From: DATDMG01 sp036518955
GTDB taxonomy: Bacteria > Actinomycetota > Actinomycetes > Actinomycetales > Kineosporiaceae
Direction: 5' to 3'
DNA: 35,657 bases
NCBI GenBank assembly: GCA_036518955.1
Contig: DATDMG010000133.1
Coordinates: 1-35,657 of the forward strand
Shown: piece after piece, positions 23,909 through 31,552 of the stretch
Layout: each line of letters opens with the position of its first letter
How positions within the stretch are numbered: the first letter of the stretch is position 1
Position numbers and translations under genes: made by a program
Notes under the pieces: generated by a model
Databases searched by the model: none
What the model was told of the DNA's origin: nothing
The model's input: the letters and a program-made list of their open reading frames with translations, nothing else

Positions 23909-25444
23909 TCAGCGCCAGGCCCGTGAGCGGTAGCCCGGGTCCCGGCCCAGGATCCGCTCGGCCGCCAGCCGTCCGGAGATCAGCACCATCGGGACGCCGA
24001 CCCCCGGCCGGGTCCCGGACCCGGCGAACACCACGTTCTCGCCCCACAGGTTGCCCGGCCGGAACGGTCCGGTCTGGCCGAGGGTGTGCGCCGCCGCGAA
24101 CGGTGCGCCGGCCTCGAGCCCCCGGCGCCGCCAGTCCAGCGGCGTCGTGACGTGCTCGACCTCGATGCCGGCCGCGAAACCGGGGTATCCCCGGTCGTGC
24201 AGGGTGCGCAGCACGTGGTCGCGGTAGGCCGGCCCGATCCGCTCCCAGTCCACCGGGGAATCGAGGTTCGGCGTCGGGAGGAGCACGTAGTAGATCTCCC
24301 GGTCCGGCGGCGCCAGCGAGGGGTCGGAGCGGGTCGGGTTCGTCACCAGGATCGAGGGGTCGCTCATCAGCCGCCCGGCGAGCAGTTCGTCGAACACCCC
24401 GCGCCAGGAGGTGCCGAAGTGGATGGTGTGGTGGGCGGCCTCCGGGTAGCTCGCCCGCGAACCGGCGAGCAGCAGGTAGCAGGACGGCGAGTAGCGCAGC
24501 CGGCGGCGCAGCGGCCGGCCGAGCAGCTCCCGGCGGGCCACCGGTAGGTCGACGGTGAGGACGACGGCGTCGCAGGTGATCCGCTCGCCGGCCGCGGTGT
24601 GGACGGCGCGGGCGCGACCGCCGTCGTGCTCGACCCGGGTCACCTCGGTGTCGTAGCGGACCTGGACGCCGTGCTTCTGGGCGACCGCGGCCAACGCCGC
24701 CGGGACGGCGTGCATCCCGCCCATCGGGAAGTACACCCCCGCCACCGAGTCCATGTACGCGATCACGGCGTACAGCGCCAGCGCCTGGTAGGGGGACAGG
24801 CCCGCGTACATCGCCTGGAAGCTGTACAGGCGCTGCGTGCGGGGATCGCTCAGGTACCGCCCGACGGCGGGGGCCAACCGCCGGAGGCCGCCCGCCGCCA
24901 CCAGCCGCGCCAGGTTGGGTGTGAGCAGGTCGAACGGGCTGTCGGTGTTCCGGTCGATGAACTCGCGGATCTGCAGGCGGTAGAGCGTCGAGACGAAGTC
25001 GACGTAGCGGCGGAACCCGGCGGCCTCCGCCGTGCCCATCACCCCGGCGATCTCGGCGGCCATGGCGTCGACGTCCGCGTGCACGTCGAGTCCGGAACCG
25101 TCGGCGAAGCGGGCCCGGTACAGCGGGGCCACCGGGCGCAGGTCGAGGTGGTCGGACATCGTCTCGCCGACGGCGTCGAAGCAGTCGGCGATCAGGTCCG
25201 GCATGGTCAGCACGGTGGGGCCGGGGTCGAACCGGTAGGTGCCGTGGGGGGTGGCGGTCAGCACGAGCCCGGCGCGGCCCCCAGGCACCCGCTCGCGCTC
25301 GAGCAGGGTCACCCGCCGCCCGGCGCCGGCGAGGCGCAGTGCCGCGGAGAGCCCGGCCAGACCGGCGCCCACCACGACGACGTGGTCGGTCGGCCCCGAG
25401 ACCGTGCGCGGTCGTCCAGGGACGGCCAGCCGCGGCGGACGCAT
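23909..25444 (-). CDS. crtI: Phytoene desaturase
   Basis: 511 residues. An FAD-dependent CrtI-type desaturase that introduces several double bases of conjugation into phytoene, usually giving lycopene. The dinucleotide-binding motif is VVVVGAGLAGLSAALRLAGA near residues 22-41, followed by GGRAG and FDPGPTVLTMPDL; the C-terminal NLWGENVVFAGSGTRPGVGVPMVL (two parts) and SGRLAAERIL is the family signature. The start at 25444 gives a 20-residue leader before the Rossmann motif; no strong ribosome site, but it is only 8 bp after the crtE stop, so coupling is likely. The number of desaturation steps cannot be read from the sequence. Confidence 0.92.
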   Translation of the reverse strand: MRPPRLAVPGRPRTVSGPTDHVVVVGAGLAGLSAALRLAGAGRRVTLLERERVPGGRAGLVLTATPHGTYRFDPGPTVLTMPDLIADCFDAVGETMSDHLDLRPVAPLYRARFADGSGLDVHADVDAMAAEIAGVMGTAEAAGFRRYVDFVSTLYRLQIREFIDRNTDSPFDLLTPNLARLVAAGGLRRLAPAVGRYLSDPRTQRLYSFQAMYAGLSPYQALALYAVIAYMDSVAGVYFPMGGMHAVPAALAAVAQKHGVQVRYDTEVTRVEHDGGRARAVHTAAGERITCDAVVLTVDLPVARRELLGRPLRRRLRYSPSCYLLLAGSRASYPEAAHHTIHFGTSWRGVFDELLAGRLMSDPSILVTNPTRSDPSLAPPDREIYYVLLPTPNLDSPVDWERIGPAYRDHVLRTLHDRGYPGFAAGIEVEHVTTPLDWRRRGLEAGAPFAAAHTLGQTGPFRPGNLWGENVVFAGSGTRPGVGVPMVLISGRLAAERILGRDPGYRSRAWR

Positions 25445-25452
25445 CAGGCCGC

Positions 25453-26523
25453 TCAGCGGGCCCGGCTGGTCGCGGCGTCCACCAGCGCGGCCAGCGCCTC
25501 GCGGGCGGGCTCGGCCGGTCCCGATCCGGCCAGCGCCGCCCGGGCCTGCCCGACCAGCGAGGTGATCAGCGCCTCGACCGCCGCCAGCGCCCCGCTGCTG
25601 CGGATCACCTCCCGTAGCTCCTCGATGGCAGCCTCGTCCAGCGAGGGGTCGCCGAGCCGGCGCCGGACCAGCGCGGCCTGCTCCGCGGTGGCACGTGCCA
25701 GGGTCTCGGCGACGAGCACCGTCCGCTTGCCCTCGCGCAGGTCGTCGCCGGCGGGCTTGCCGGTGAGCGCGGGGTCGCCGAAGACACCGAGGACGTCGTC
25801 CCGCAGCTGGAACGCCTCACCGAGCGGCAGGCCGTACGCCGAGTAGGCCGCCAGCAGGTTGGCGTCGGCGTCCGCGAGGAGCCCGCCGATCAGCAGCGGA
25901 TGCTCGATGGTGTACTTGGCGCTCTTGTACCGGATCACCCGCCGGGCGCGCTCCACCGGGCCCGACCCCCCGGTGGCCACGGCCTGCTCAAGGATGTCCA
26001 GGTACTGACCGGCCATCAGCTGGGTGCGCATCCGGTCGAAGACCACCCGGCCGCGGCCGACCGCACCGAAGGACAGTCCGCTGCTGGCGAAGAGCTCGTC
26101 GCTCCAGACCAGGCACAGGTCGCCGGCGAGGAGTGCGCCGGCGGCGCCGAACCGGTCGCCGGGCCCCGCCCACCCGGCGTTGCGGTGCAGGGCCTCGAAG
26201 CGCCGGTGGAGGGCCGGCATCCCGCGCCGGGTGTCCGAGCCGTCCATCAGGTCGTCGTGGATCAGTGCGGCGGCCTGGAAGAACTCCATGGCCGCGGCGG
26301 CGGCGACGATCTCCTCGCCGTCCGCGCCGCCGGCCCCACGCCATCCCCAGTAGCAGAACGCCGGCCGCAACCGCTTGCCCCCGCGCACCAGGTCCGACAC
26401 GGCCTCCACCAGGACGGCGCAGTCCGGGCTCACCGACTCCAGCGCCTCGACCTGCCGGGACAGGAAGGCCTCCAGCACCTTGTGAACCCGGGCTCGGAGG
26501 TCCTCGGCGTCCAGCGGGTTCAC
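25453..26523 (-). CDS. crtE: Polyprenyl (geranylgeranyl) diphosphate synthase
   Basis: 356 residues, an IdsA/CrtE-type E-isoprenyl synthase. The first Asp-rich motif is HDDLMDGSDTRRG (about residues 88-100), the second LRDDVLGVFGD (about 241-251), and GGKRLRP lies near residue 48. The product is most likely the C20 diphosphate because it leads the crt operon, but chain length is set by residues before the first Asp motif (here MEFFQAAALI), which do not allow a firm call. GTG start with GAGGAG upstream. It is divergent from metF across a 99-bp gap. The equivalent mycobacterial position holds idsA2 beside the MetF-like gene. Confidence 0.92.
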   Translation of the reverse strand: MNPLDAEDLRARVHKVLEAFLSRQVEALESVSPDCAVLVEAVSDLVRGGKRLRPAFCYWGWRGAGGADGEEIVAAAAAMEFFQAAALIHDDLMDGSDTRRGMPALHRRFEALHRNAGWAGPGDRFGAAGALLAGDLCLVWSDELFASSGLSFGAVGRGRVVFDRMRTQLMAGQYLDILEQAVATGGSGPVERARRVIRYKSAKYTIEHPLLIGGLLADADANLLAAYSAYGLPLGEAFQLRDDVLGVFGDPALTGKPAGDDLREGKRTVLVAETLARATAEQAALVRRRLGDPSLDEAAIEELREVIRSSGALAAVEALITSLVGQARAALAGSGPAEPAREALAALVDAATSRAR

Positions 26524-26542
26524 GGCGGCTCCTCGAAGGGGC

Positions 26543-26548
26543 AGGGTA
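26543..26548 (-). promoter_or_regulatory. Candidate -10 (TACCCT) of the crtE-crtI-crtB operon
   Basis: On the minus strand TACCCT lies 19 nt before the GTG start of crtE, giving a short leader that contains CGAGGAG. No good -35. Confidence 0.45.
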
Positions 26549-26559
26549 TCAAGACCAAG

Positions 26560-26569
26560 AGCCTAGGCT
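26560..26569. promoter_or_regulatory. 10-bp palindrome AGCCTAGGCT between crtE and metF
   Basis: A perfect palindrome containing the rare CTAG tetramer lies 11 bp upstream of the crtE -10 candidate, in the divergent intergenic region. It sits where a repressor or activator of crtE could bind. Position and symmetry only. Confidence 0.35.
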
Positions 26570-26610
26570 GCGGTAGGCAGCAGGGCACACCGGACCCCGG
26601 GGCCCGCCAT

Positions 26611-26616
26611 TACCCT
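26611..26616 (+). promoter_or_regulatory. -10 (TACCCT) immediately upstream of metF
   Basis: TACCCT ends exactly 6 nt before the ATG at 26623. The intervening GGAGGG would be too close to the ATG for normal use and may be outside the mRNA if transcription begins at the ATG. Confidence 0.5.
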
Positions 26617-26622
26617 GGAGGG

Positions 26623-27507
26623 ATGGTGGAGTCGACGGTGCCCGCGCGGCTCGCGTCCGGTGAGCGGTCCTTCTCCTTCGAGTTCTTCCCCCCGAAGGAC
26701 GACGCCGGCGAGGCGGTCCTGTGGCAGGCGATCCGGCGGCTCGAGTCGCTGGCCCCGACCTTCGTCTCGGTCACCTACGGCGCCGGGGGGTCGACCCGGG
26801 ACCGGACGACCCGGATCACGGCGGCCATCGCCCGGGAGACCACGCTGACCCCGGTCGCGCACCTGACCTGCGTCGGCGCCTCCCGCGGCGAACTGCGCCA
26901 GGTGGTCGGGGGGTATGCCGACGCCGGGGTGCGCACGGTGCTCGCGCTGCGCGGCGACCCGCCCGGTGGGCCGGGCGCCCCGTGGACCGCTCACCCGGAG
27001 GGCCTCGACCACGCCGCCGACCTGGTGCGGCTCGTCCGGGGGATCTCCCGGTTCACGGTGGGTGTGGCGGCCTTCCCGGACGGTCACCCGGAGAGTCGCG
27101 GACTCGACCACGACGCCCGGGTGCTGGCCGAGAAGGCGGACGCCGGAGCCGCTTTCGCGATCACGCAGTTCTTCTTCGACCCGGTCGCCTACTTCCGCCT
27201 GCTGGACCGACTGTCGGCACTGCGCTGCGGCCTCCCGGTCATCCCCGGGATCATGCCGGTCACCAACATCCAGCAGGTCGAGCGATTCGCCCAGCTCTCC
27301 GGCACGCCGCTGCCGCCGGCGGTCGTCGCGCGGCTGGACGCCGTCCGCGACGACCCGGACGGGGTGCGGCGGGTCGGCGTGGAGATCGCCACCGAGCTGT
27401 CCCGCAGTCTGCTCGAGGGCGGCGCGCCCGGCCTGCACTTCTACACGCTGAACCGGTCGACGGCCACCCTGGAGGTCTTCGCCGGCCTCGGCGTGGCCGC
27501 GGGGTGA
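26623..27507 (+). CDS. metF: Methylenetetrahydrofolate reductase family protein
   Basis: 294 residues, the normal size for bacterial MetF. An FAD-dependent TIM barrel that reduces 5,10-methylene-THF to 5-methyl-THF for methionine synthesis. Signatures: FEFFPPKDDAGE near residue 20 (catalytic Glu), VSVTYGAGGSTRDRT, HLTCVGASRGEL, LALRGDPPGG, EKADAGAAFAITQFFFDP and PGIMPVTNIQQVERFA. Complete and intact. Start ATG chosen because it follows the TACCCT hexamer by 6 nt and leads directly into the conserved N-terminus. Divergent from crtE; the mycobacterial counterpart (Rv2172c) also borders a prenyl synthase gene. Confidence 0.92.
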   Translation: MVESTVPARLASGERSFSFEFFPPKDDAGEAVLWQAIRRLESLAPTFVSVTYGAGGSTRDRTTRITAAIARETTLTPVAHLTCVGASRGELRQVVGGYADAGVRTVLALRGDPPGGPGAPWTAHPEGLDHAADLVRLVRGISRFTVGVAAFPDGHPESRGLDHDARVLAEKADAGAAFAITQFFFDPVAYFRLLDRLSALRCGLPVIPGIMPVTNIQQVERFAQLSGTPLPPAVVARLDAVRDDPDGVRRVGVEIATELSRSLLEGGAPGLHFYTLNRSTATLEVFAGLGVAAG

Positions 27508-27565
27508 CGCGGGTGGCGCCCGTGCGGCGGGGGCCCGCGCGGAGGGGGCCCGGCTGACCCGGGCG

Positions 27566-28231
27566 TTGCCGCCGAAGTCGGAGTACCTGCGCGCCTGGTC
27601 CCGGCTCCACGGTGACGCGGGGACCGGGGGTCTCGTCGGGTGGTGGCTGGTCGGTGCCTACCGGCTCGCCCGGCCGTTGGCCGGGGCCGGGATCTCTCCG
27701 AACGCCGTCACCGGGCTCGGCCTGGCGGTCGCGCTGGCGGCTCCCGCCGTCGTCGCCTGGAGCGGTCCGGCGGGTGCCCAGGGGCACGGGCCGCTGCTGG
27801 CGTCCGCGCTCGTCATCACCTCCGGCGTACTCGACGGCCTGGACGGCGCGGTGGCCCTGCTCACCGGCAGGAGCAGCCGGCGCGGGTTCGTGATCGACTC
27901 CGTCTGCGACCGGATCGCGGACGCCGCCTACGCCGCGGCCCTGTGGTCGGCGGGTGCGCCCGGACCGCTGGCCGTGGCCGCCGCCGCGGTCGCCTGGTTG
28001 CACGAGTACACCCGGGCCCGGGCGGTGCCGGCCGGGATGCCGGACGTCGGGGTGGTCACCGTGGCCGAGCGCCCGACCCGGGTGATCGTGACGGCGTCGT
28101 TCCTCCTCGGTGCCGGGCTTCGCCCCGGCGGGGCGACCCGCTGGGCGGCAGCGGGCGCGGCGACCTGGCTGGCGGTGGGCGTCGTCGGGGCGGTGCAGCT
28201 GGGTGTCACCGTGGCGCGGCGGCTCCGCTGA
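27566..28231 (+). CDS. CDP-alcohol phosphatidyltransferase-like membrane protein
   Basis: About 221 residues with several hydrophobic helices. The family core is present as LDGLDGAVALLTGRSSRRG then FVIDSVCDRIAD (about residues 92-122), matching DxxDGxxAR-x8-G-x3-D-x3-D except that the canonical Arg is Leu. All four Asp residues remain, so metal binding and transfer of a phospho-alcohol head group are still plausible, but the substrate is unknown. The start is uncertain: TTG at 27566 is used; an upstream CTG at 27554 is in frame and has GGAGGGG at good spacing. It follows metF by about 60 bp and may share its transcript. Confidence 0.75.
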   Translation: MPPKSEYLRAWSRLHGDAGTGGLVGWWLVGAYRLARPLAGAGISPNAVTGLGLAVALAAPAVVAWSGPAGAQGHGPLLASALVITSGVLDGLDGAVALLTGRSSRRGFVIDSVCDRIADAAYAAALWSAGAPGPLAVAAAAVAWLHEYTRARAVPAGMPDVGVVTVAERPTRVIVTASFLLGAGLRPGGATRWAAAGAATWLAVGVVGAVQLGVTVARRLR

Positions 28232-28266
28232 GCCGCGGACGGGGGCGCCGGGTCACCCACCGCGGC
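28232..28266. terminator. Possible hairpin between convergent genes
   Basis: GCCGCGG (28232-28238) and CCGCGGC (28260-28266) can pair around a 21-nt loop right after the phosphatidyltransferase stop, in the 62-bp gap facing the septum-formation lipoprotein gene. The long loop makes it a weak candidate. Confidence 0.3.
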
Positions 28267-28293
28267 GCTGGTCGGCCGGCTTCCATCGGGTAG

Positions 28294-29382
28294 TCAGCGG
28301 TGCAGGAGGTGTCGGTCGGAGATCCTGCCGTCGCGCCACCGGACCAGGCAGACGATCTGCGACCTGGACCAGCCGACCGGATCCGTGGGCGGGTAGCCCA
28401 GCGTGGACGGCCAGAGCAGTTCGAGGAAGACGTCACCGGGGCTCACGTCGGCGGCGAGCCGCAGCACGCTGCGTCGGGCCACGCACACCTCGGTGGCCCG
28501 CTGCCTCGCCCACGCGGAGGCGGTCTGGAGCGGGCCGGTCCGCTCCGCCAGGTACGCCTGCGGCGTGAGGCCCTCCACCCAGTAGACCTCGTGGGTGTGC
28601 GGGGTGCCGCAGGTGGCCTTGCGGAAACCCGGTTGCGCCGCCGCCGCGGCCGACGCCGTCGGCCGGCCGGCGGGCCCGGAGGCTTCCGGTGCGTTGGCGC
28701 GCCAGCAGTCCCCGACGGCGGCCGTCGGAGAGGCCAGGCTCGGGCCGGGCGAGCACCGCGCCGGGTCGCCGCCGACCCTGGCAGCCAGCACGCCGGAGCT
28801 GCGCCCCTGCAGGATGGTCGCCCCCGGGACCGTCATGGGCTGGTCCGCGGGCCAGTAGCCGAGGTCGCTGCGGACGGCGGCCCCCGCCTTGGCGGCGAGC
28901 CCGCTCTCGCCGGGCCCGTCGGCGTCGACCGAGAAGTACACCGCCGCCGCCGCGCACCTCGTGCTGATCGACGGCAGCGTGGCGGTGAGGGCCTGCGCGC
29001 CGGTGTACCGCCCGGCGAAGCGGGGCGTCGGGTCGGCGGCGGCGTCGCCGTCCAGGGCGAAGCTGCCGACCCATACCCCGACCGCCTGGCACGGCATCGA
29101 GCCCGCGAGCACGGTCACCGCGCCCGCGGGGGTCATGGTGGTGCGTTCCCGCAGTTGGGAGCCGATCTCGGGGGCACAGCGGGCGGCCACGGTCGGCGTG
29201 CCCACGGTCTCGCCGACCAGCCCCGCGGTGGCCCCGGCCGCCCCGGACCCGGACGCCGGGGCCGCGCTGACCGGGGTCGGGTCGGTGCGGTTGTCGCCCG
29301 AGTCGATCCGCTCGGTGGCCGGGCTGCACCCGAGCAGGAGCACCCCGGCGCTCAGGATGAGCGCTGCGCGCACCCGACGCAT
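28294..29382 (-). CDS. Septum-formation family lipoprotein
   Basis: 362 residues. The N-terminus is a lipoprotein signal peptide (RRVRAALILSAGVLLLGCSP) with lipobox LLGC; the mature protein would be attached to the outer face of the membrane. A Ser/Ala-rich linker is followed by a domain with paired Cys residues and, near residue 260, ATCGTPHTHEVYWVEGL, the signature of the septum-formation domain; the end WSRSQIVCLVRWRDGRISD is also typical. An earlier similar unit (CAAAAVYFSVDADG) suggests two related halves. ATG start with GGGGGA upstream. Function in division is by family name only. It is transcribed toward the phosphatidyltransferase gene. Confidence 0.85.
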   Translation of the reverse strand: MRRVRAALILSAGVLLLGCSPATERIDSGDNRTDPTPVSAAPASGSGAAGATAGLVGETVGTPTVAARCAPEIGSQLRERTTMTPAGAVTVLAGSMPCQAVGVWVGSFALDGDAAADPTPRFAGRYTGAQALTATLPSISTRCAAAAVYFSVDADGPGESGLAAKAGAAVRSDLGYWPADQPMTVPGATILQGRSSGVLAARVGGDPARCSPGPSLASPTAAVGDCWRANAPEASGPAGRPTASAAAAAQPGFRKATCGTPHTHEVYWVEGLTPQAYLAERTGPLQTASAWARQRATEVCVARRSVLRLAADVSPGDVFLELLWPSTLGYPPTDPVGWSRSQIVCLVRWRDGRISDRHLLHR

Positions 29383-29463
29383 GCTTCCCCCTGTGTCGGC
29401 CCGCCGTCCATGCCGCGGCCGACCGGACCGCAGCAGGATCCGGGACCATCGGTGGCACGCGCC

Positions 29464-29469
29464 AGTCTA
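29464..29469 (-). promoter_or_regulatory. Candidate -10 (TAGACT) of the septum-formation lipoprotein gene
   Basis: On the minus strand a TANNNT hexamer lies about 80 nt before the ATG, in the 112-bp gap after the CrtD-like gene. No clear -35. Confidence 0.35.
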
Positions 29470-29494
29470 CGTCCGTGCCCGCCGAACCGCCGGA

Positions 29495-31060
29495 TCACGC
29501 CGGGCCGATCAGGTCCGCGACGATGGCGGCCGACAGCCCCACCAGCGGGATGCCTCCACCGGGGTGGGCCGAGCCGCCGACCAGGAACAGGCCCGGCACC
29601 GGGGAGCGGTTCGCCGGGCGCAGGAACGCGGCGCGGGCACCGTTGCTGCTCGTGCCGTAGATGGAGCCGCCCGGGCTGCGGGTCTGCCGCTCCAGGTCGG
29701 CGGGCGTCCGGACGACGCGCCACAGGACGCGGTGCCGCACGTCCAGCCCGCGTTCGGCCATCACGTCCAGGACGCGGTCGGCGTAGCGGTCCGCGAGCCC
29801 CTCCGCCGTCCAGTCGACCCCGCCGCCGGCCGCGCCGCGGTGATCCGGCGGCAGGCCGGCGGAGCGCTCCCGACCATCCCCGGTCGACGCCTGCCGTGGA
29901 GCGTTCACCAGCACGAACCAGGCTTCGTGATCGTCGTCCGGGCGCAGTGCCGGGTCGTCGGGGGCGCTGATGTAGACGGCCGGGTCGGGGACCGGGCGGG
30001 GCCCTGGGCGCAGCCCGTGCGGGCCGGTGCCGAAGACGGAGTCGAACTCGTCGTCGTAGTCGGCGGGGAAGAGCACGGTGTGGTGGCGCAGGCCTGGGGT
30101 CCGCCCGCGCAGGGCGAGCAGGATCACCACCCCGGACAGCGAGGGGCTGGCGCGGCGGAGCTGCGCCAGCGGGCCGGTCGCGGCGTGGGCCGGGAGCAGG
30201 TCGCGGTAGAGGTGCCGGGCGTCCGCGTCGGCGACGACGACGTCTGCCGGCAGCCGGTCGCCGTCCGCCAGCCGGACCCCGGCCGCGCGCCCTGCGGCGA
30301 GCTCGACGGCCACCACGTCGGTGTCCGTGCGGACCGCGGCGCCGCGCTCCCGCGCCCGGTCCGCGACCGCGTCGGCCAGCCGGCGCAGGCCGCCCGGCAC
30401 GTACCAGGCCCCGAACGACTGCTCCACGAACGGCACCGTCGCCAGCGCGGCGGGGGCCCGGCGCGGGTCGGACCCGGTGTAGGTCGCGTACCGGTCGAGG
30501 AACATCCGCTGGTGCGGATCCCGCAGGTACTGCCGGCCGAGGCCGCGCAGTGACCGCCAGGGCGCCACGGTCCGCAGGTCGCCCACCCGGCGGGCCTGCG
30601 CGACCAGCGAGCGCGGGCCGTTCAGGGCGCTGGTCAGGAACGGCCCGCGGGTGGCGTCCCAGATCCGCGCCGCGCGTTCCATCAACGACGCCCAGTCCGC
30701 GCCCGCTCCGCCGCCGACGGCGTCGTCCCACGCGGCGGCGATCCGGGACCGGGACACGTTCGGCATGTCGAGCTCGACGCCGTCCGCGAACCGGTAGTGG
30801 CACACCGGGTCGAGCGGGGTCAGCGGGAGGACGTGCTCCAGCGGGTCGCCGGTCTGCAGGAACAGGTCCCGGTACACCGCCGGGAGGGTGAGCAGGCTCG
30901 GACCGGTGTCGAAGGCGAACCCGTCCCGCGCGTACCAGCCGACCTTGCCACCGATCTGCGCCGCCTGCTCGCAGACCGTGACCCGGTGTCCGGACGCGGC
31001 CAGCCGGGCTGCGACCGCGAGCCCCCCCAGACCCGCCCCGACCACCACGACGCGCGCCAC
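29495..31060 (-). CDS. CrtI/CrtD-family carotenoid desaturase (second copy)
   Basis: 521 residues. FAD-binding N-terminus VVVVGAGLGGLAVAARLAAS (residues 4-23), then GGKVGWY and FDTGPSLLTLPAV, and the C-terminal GLFLVGGSAHPGGGIPLVGL with SAAIVADLI. It is clearly paralogous to the CrtI encoded at 23909-25444 but much diverged. Because it lies with hydratase and oxygenase genes, 3,4-desaturation of a 1-hydroxylated acyclic end (CrtD role) is the likeliest function; a second phytoene or C30 desaturase is the alternative. GTG start with GAGGAG upstream, 12 bp after the lipoprotein gene stop. Last gene of the tailoring operon. Confidence 0.85.
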   Translation of the reverse strand: MARVVVVGAGLGGLAVAARLAASGHRVTVCEQAAQIGGKVGWYARDGFAFDTGPSLLTLPAVYRDLFLQTGDPLEHVLPLTPLDPVCHYRFADGVELDMPNVSRSRIAAAWDDAVGGGAGADWASLMERAARIWDATRGPFLTSALNGPRSLVAQARRVGDLRTVAPWRSLRGLGRQYLRDPHQRMFLDRYATYTGSDPRRAPAALATVPFVEQSFGAWYVPGGLRRLADAVADRARERGAAVRTDTDVVAVELAAGRAAGVRLADGDRLPADVVVADADARHLYRDLLPAHAATGPLAQLRRASPSLSGVVILLALRGRTPGLRHHTVLFPADYDDEFDSVFGTGPHGLRPGPRPVPDPAVYISAPDDPALRPDDDHEAWFVLVNAPRQASTGDGRERSAGLPPDHRGAAGGGVDWTAEGLADRYADRVLDVMAERGLDVRHRVLWRVVRTPADLERQTRSPGGSIYGTSSNGARAAFLRPANRSPVPGLFLVGGSAHPGGGIPLVGLSAAIVADLIGPA

Positions 31061-31072
31061 CGGCCGGTCTCC

Positions 31073-31552
31073 TCAGCGGTGCCCGCGCCGGACCGCGATC
31101 GTGCCACCGACGCTCCACGACCGCAGGGTGCCGCGGTCCACCACGGCCACGAGCAGCAGCTCCACCCCGCCCGGCCGGCCGAAGGCGGCACCGGAGGCGC
31201 CCGGGGGCAACAGCGGGTCCGTCGCCGTGAACCCCTCGGCGCGCAGCCGAGCCCGGAACCACGCCAGCAGTCCGGCCACCGGCATCGGGCTGGTGCCGGC
31301 GACGGACACCCCGAGCACGTCCCCACGGACCTGCATCGCAGAATCGGTGACGCGGGCGCCGGGCGGCACCGGGACGACGTCCGGGAACCCCTGCGCCAGG
31401 CCGGCGGAGCCGACGGCCGACGCACCGGTGGTCTCGGCGACCTGCAGAACGTGCTCGGCGGTCGGCGAGGCGGCACAGCCGGCCGCGAGCGGCGCGGCCA
31501 GCGCCGGGACGGCGAGCAGCACTGCGCGCCGGGGTCGCCGTGGGGGTCTCAC
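31073..31552 (-). CDS. Putative lipoprotein within the carotenoid operon
   Basis: About 159 residues; no family recognised. The N-terminus RPPRRPRRAVLLAVPALAAP followed by LAAGC is a lipoprotein signal with lipobox at about residue 25 (Arg-rich n-region). The mature part contains PDVVPVPPGARVTD, a helix LLAWFRARLRAEGFTATDPL and a final beta-rich stretch (GVELLLVAVVDRGTLRSWSV). The GTG start overlaps the glycosyltransferase stop (GTGA), so it is co-translated with carotenoid enzymes. It could hold or present a glycosylated carotenoid at the membrane surface, but that is speculation from position. Confidence 0.72.
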   Translation of the reverse strand: MRPPRRPRRAVLLAVPALAAPLAAGCAASPTAEHVLQVAETTGASAVGSAGLAQGFPDVVPVPPGARVTDSAMQVRGDVLGVSVAGTSPMPVAGLLAWFRARLRAEGFTATDPLLPPGASGAAFGRPGGVELLLVAVVDRGTLRSWSVGGTIAVRRGHR

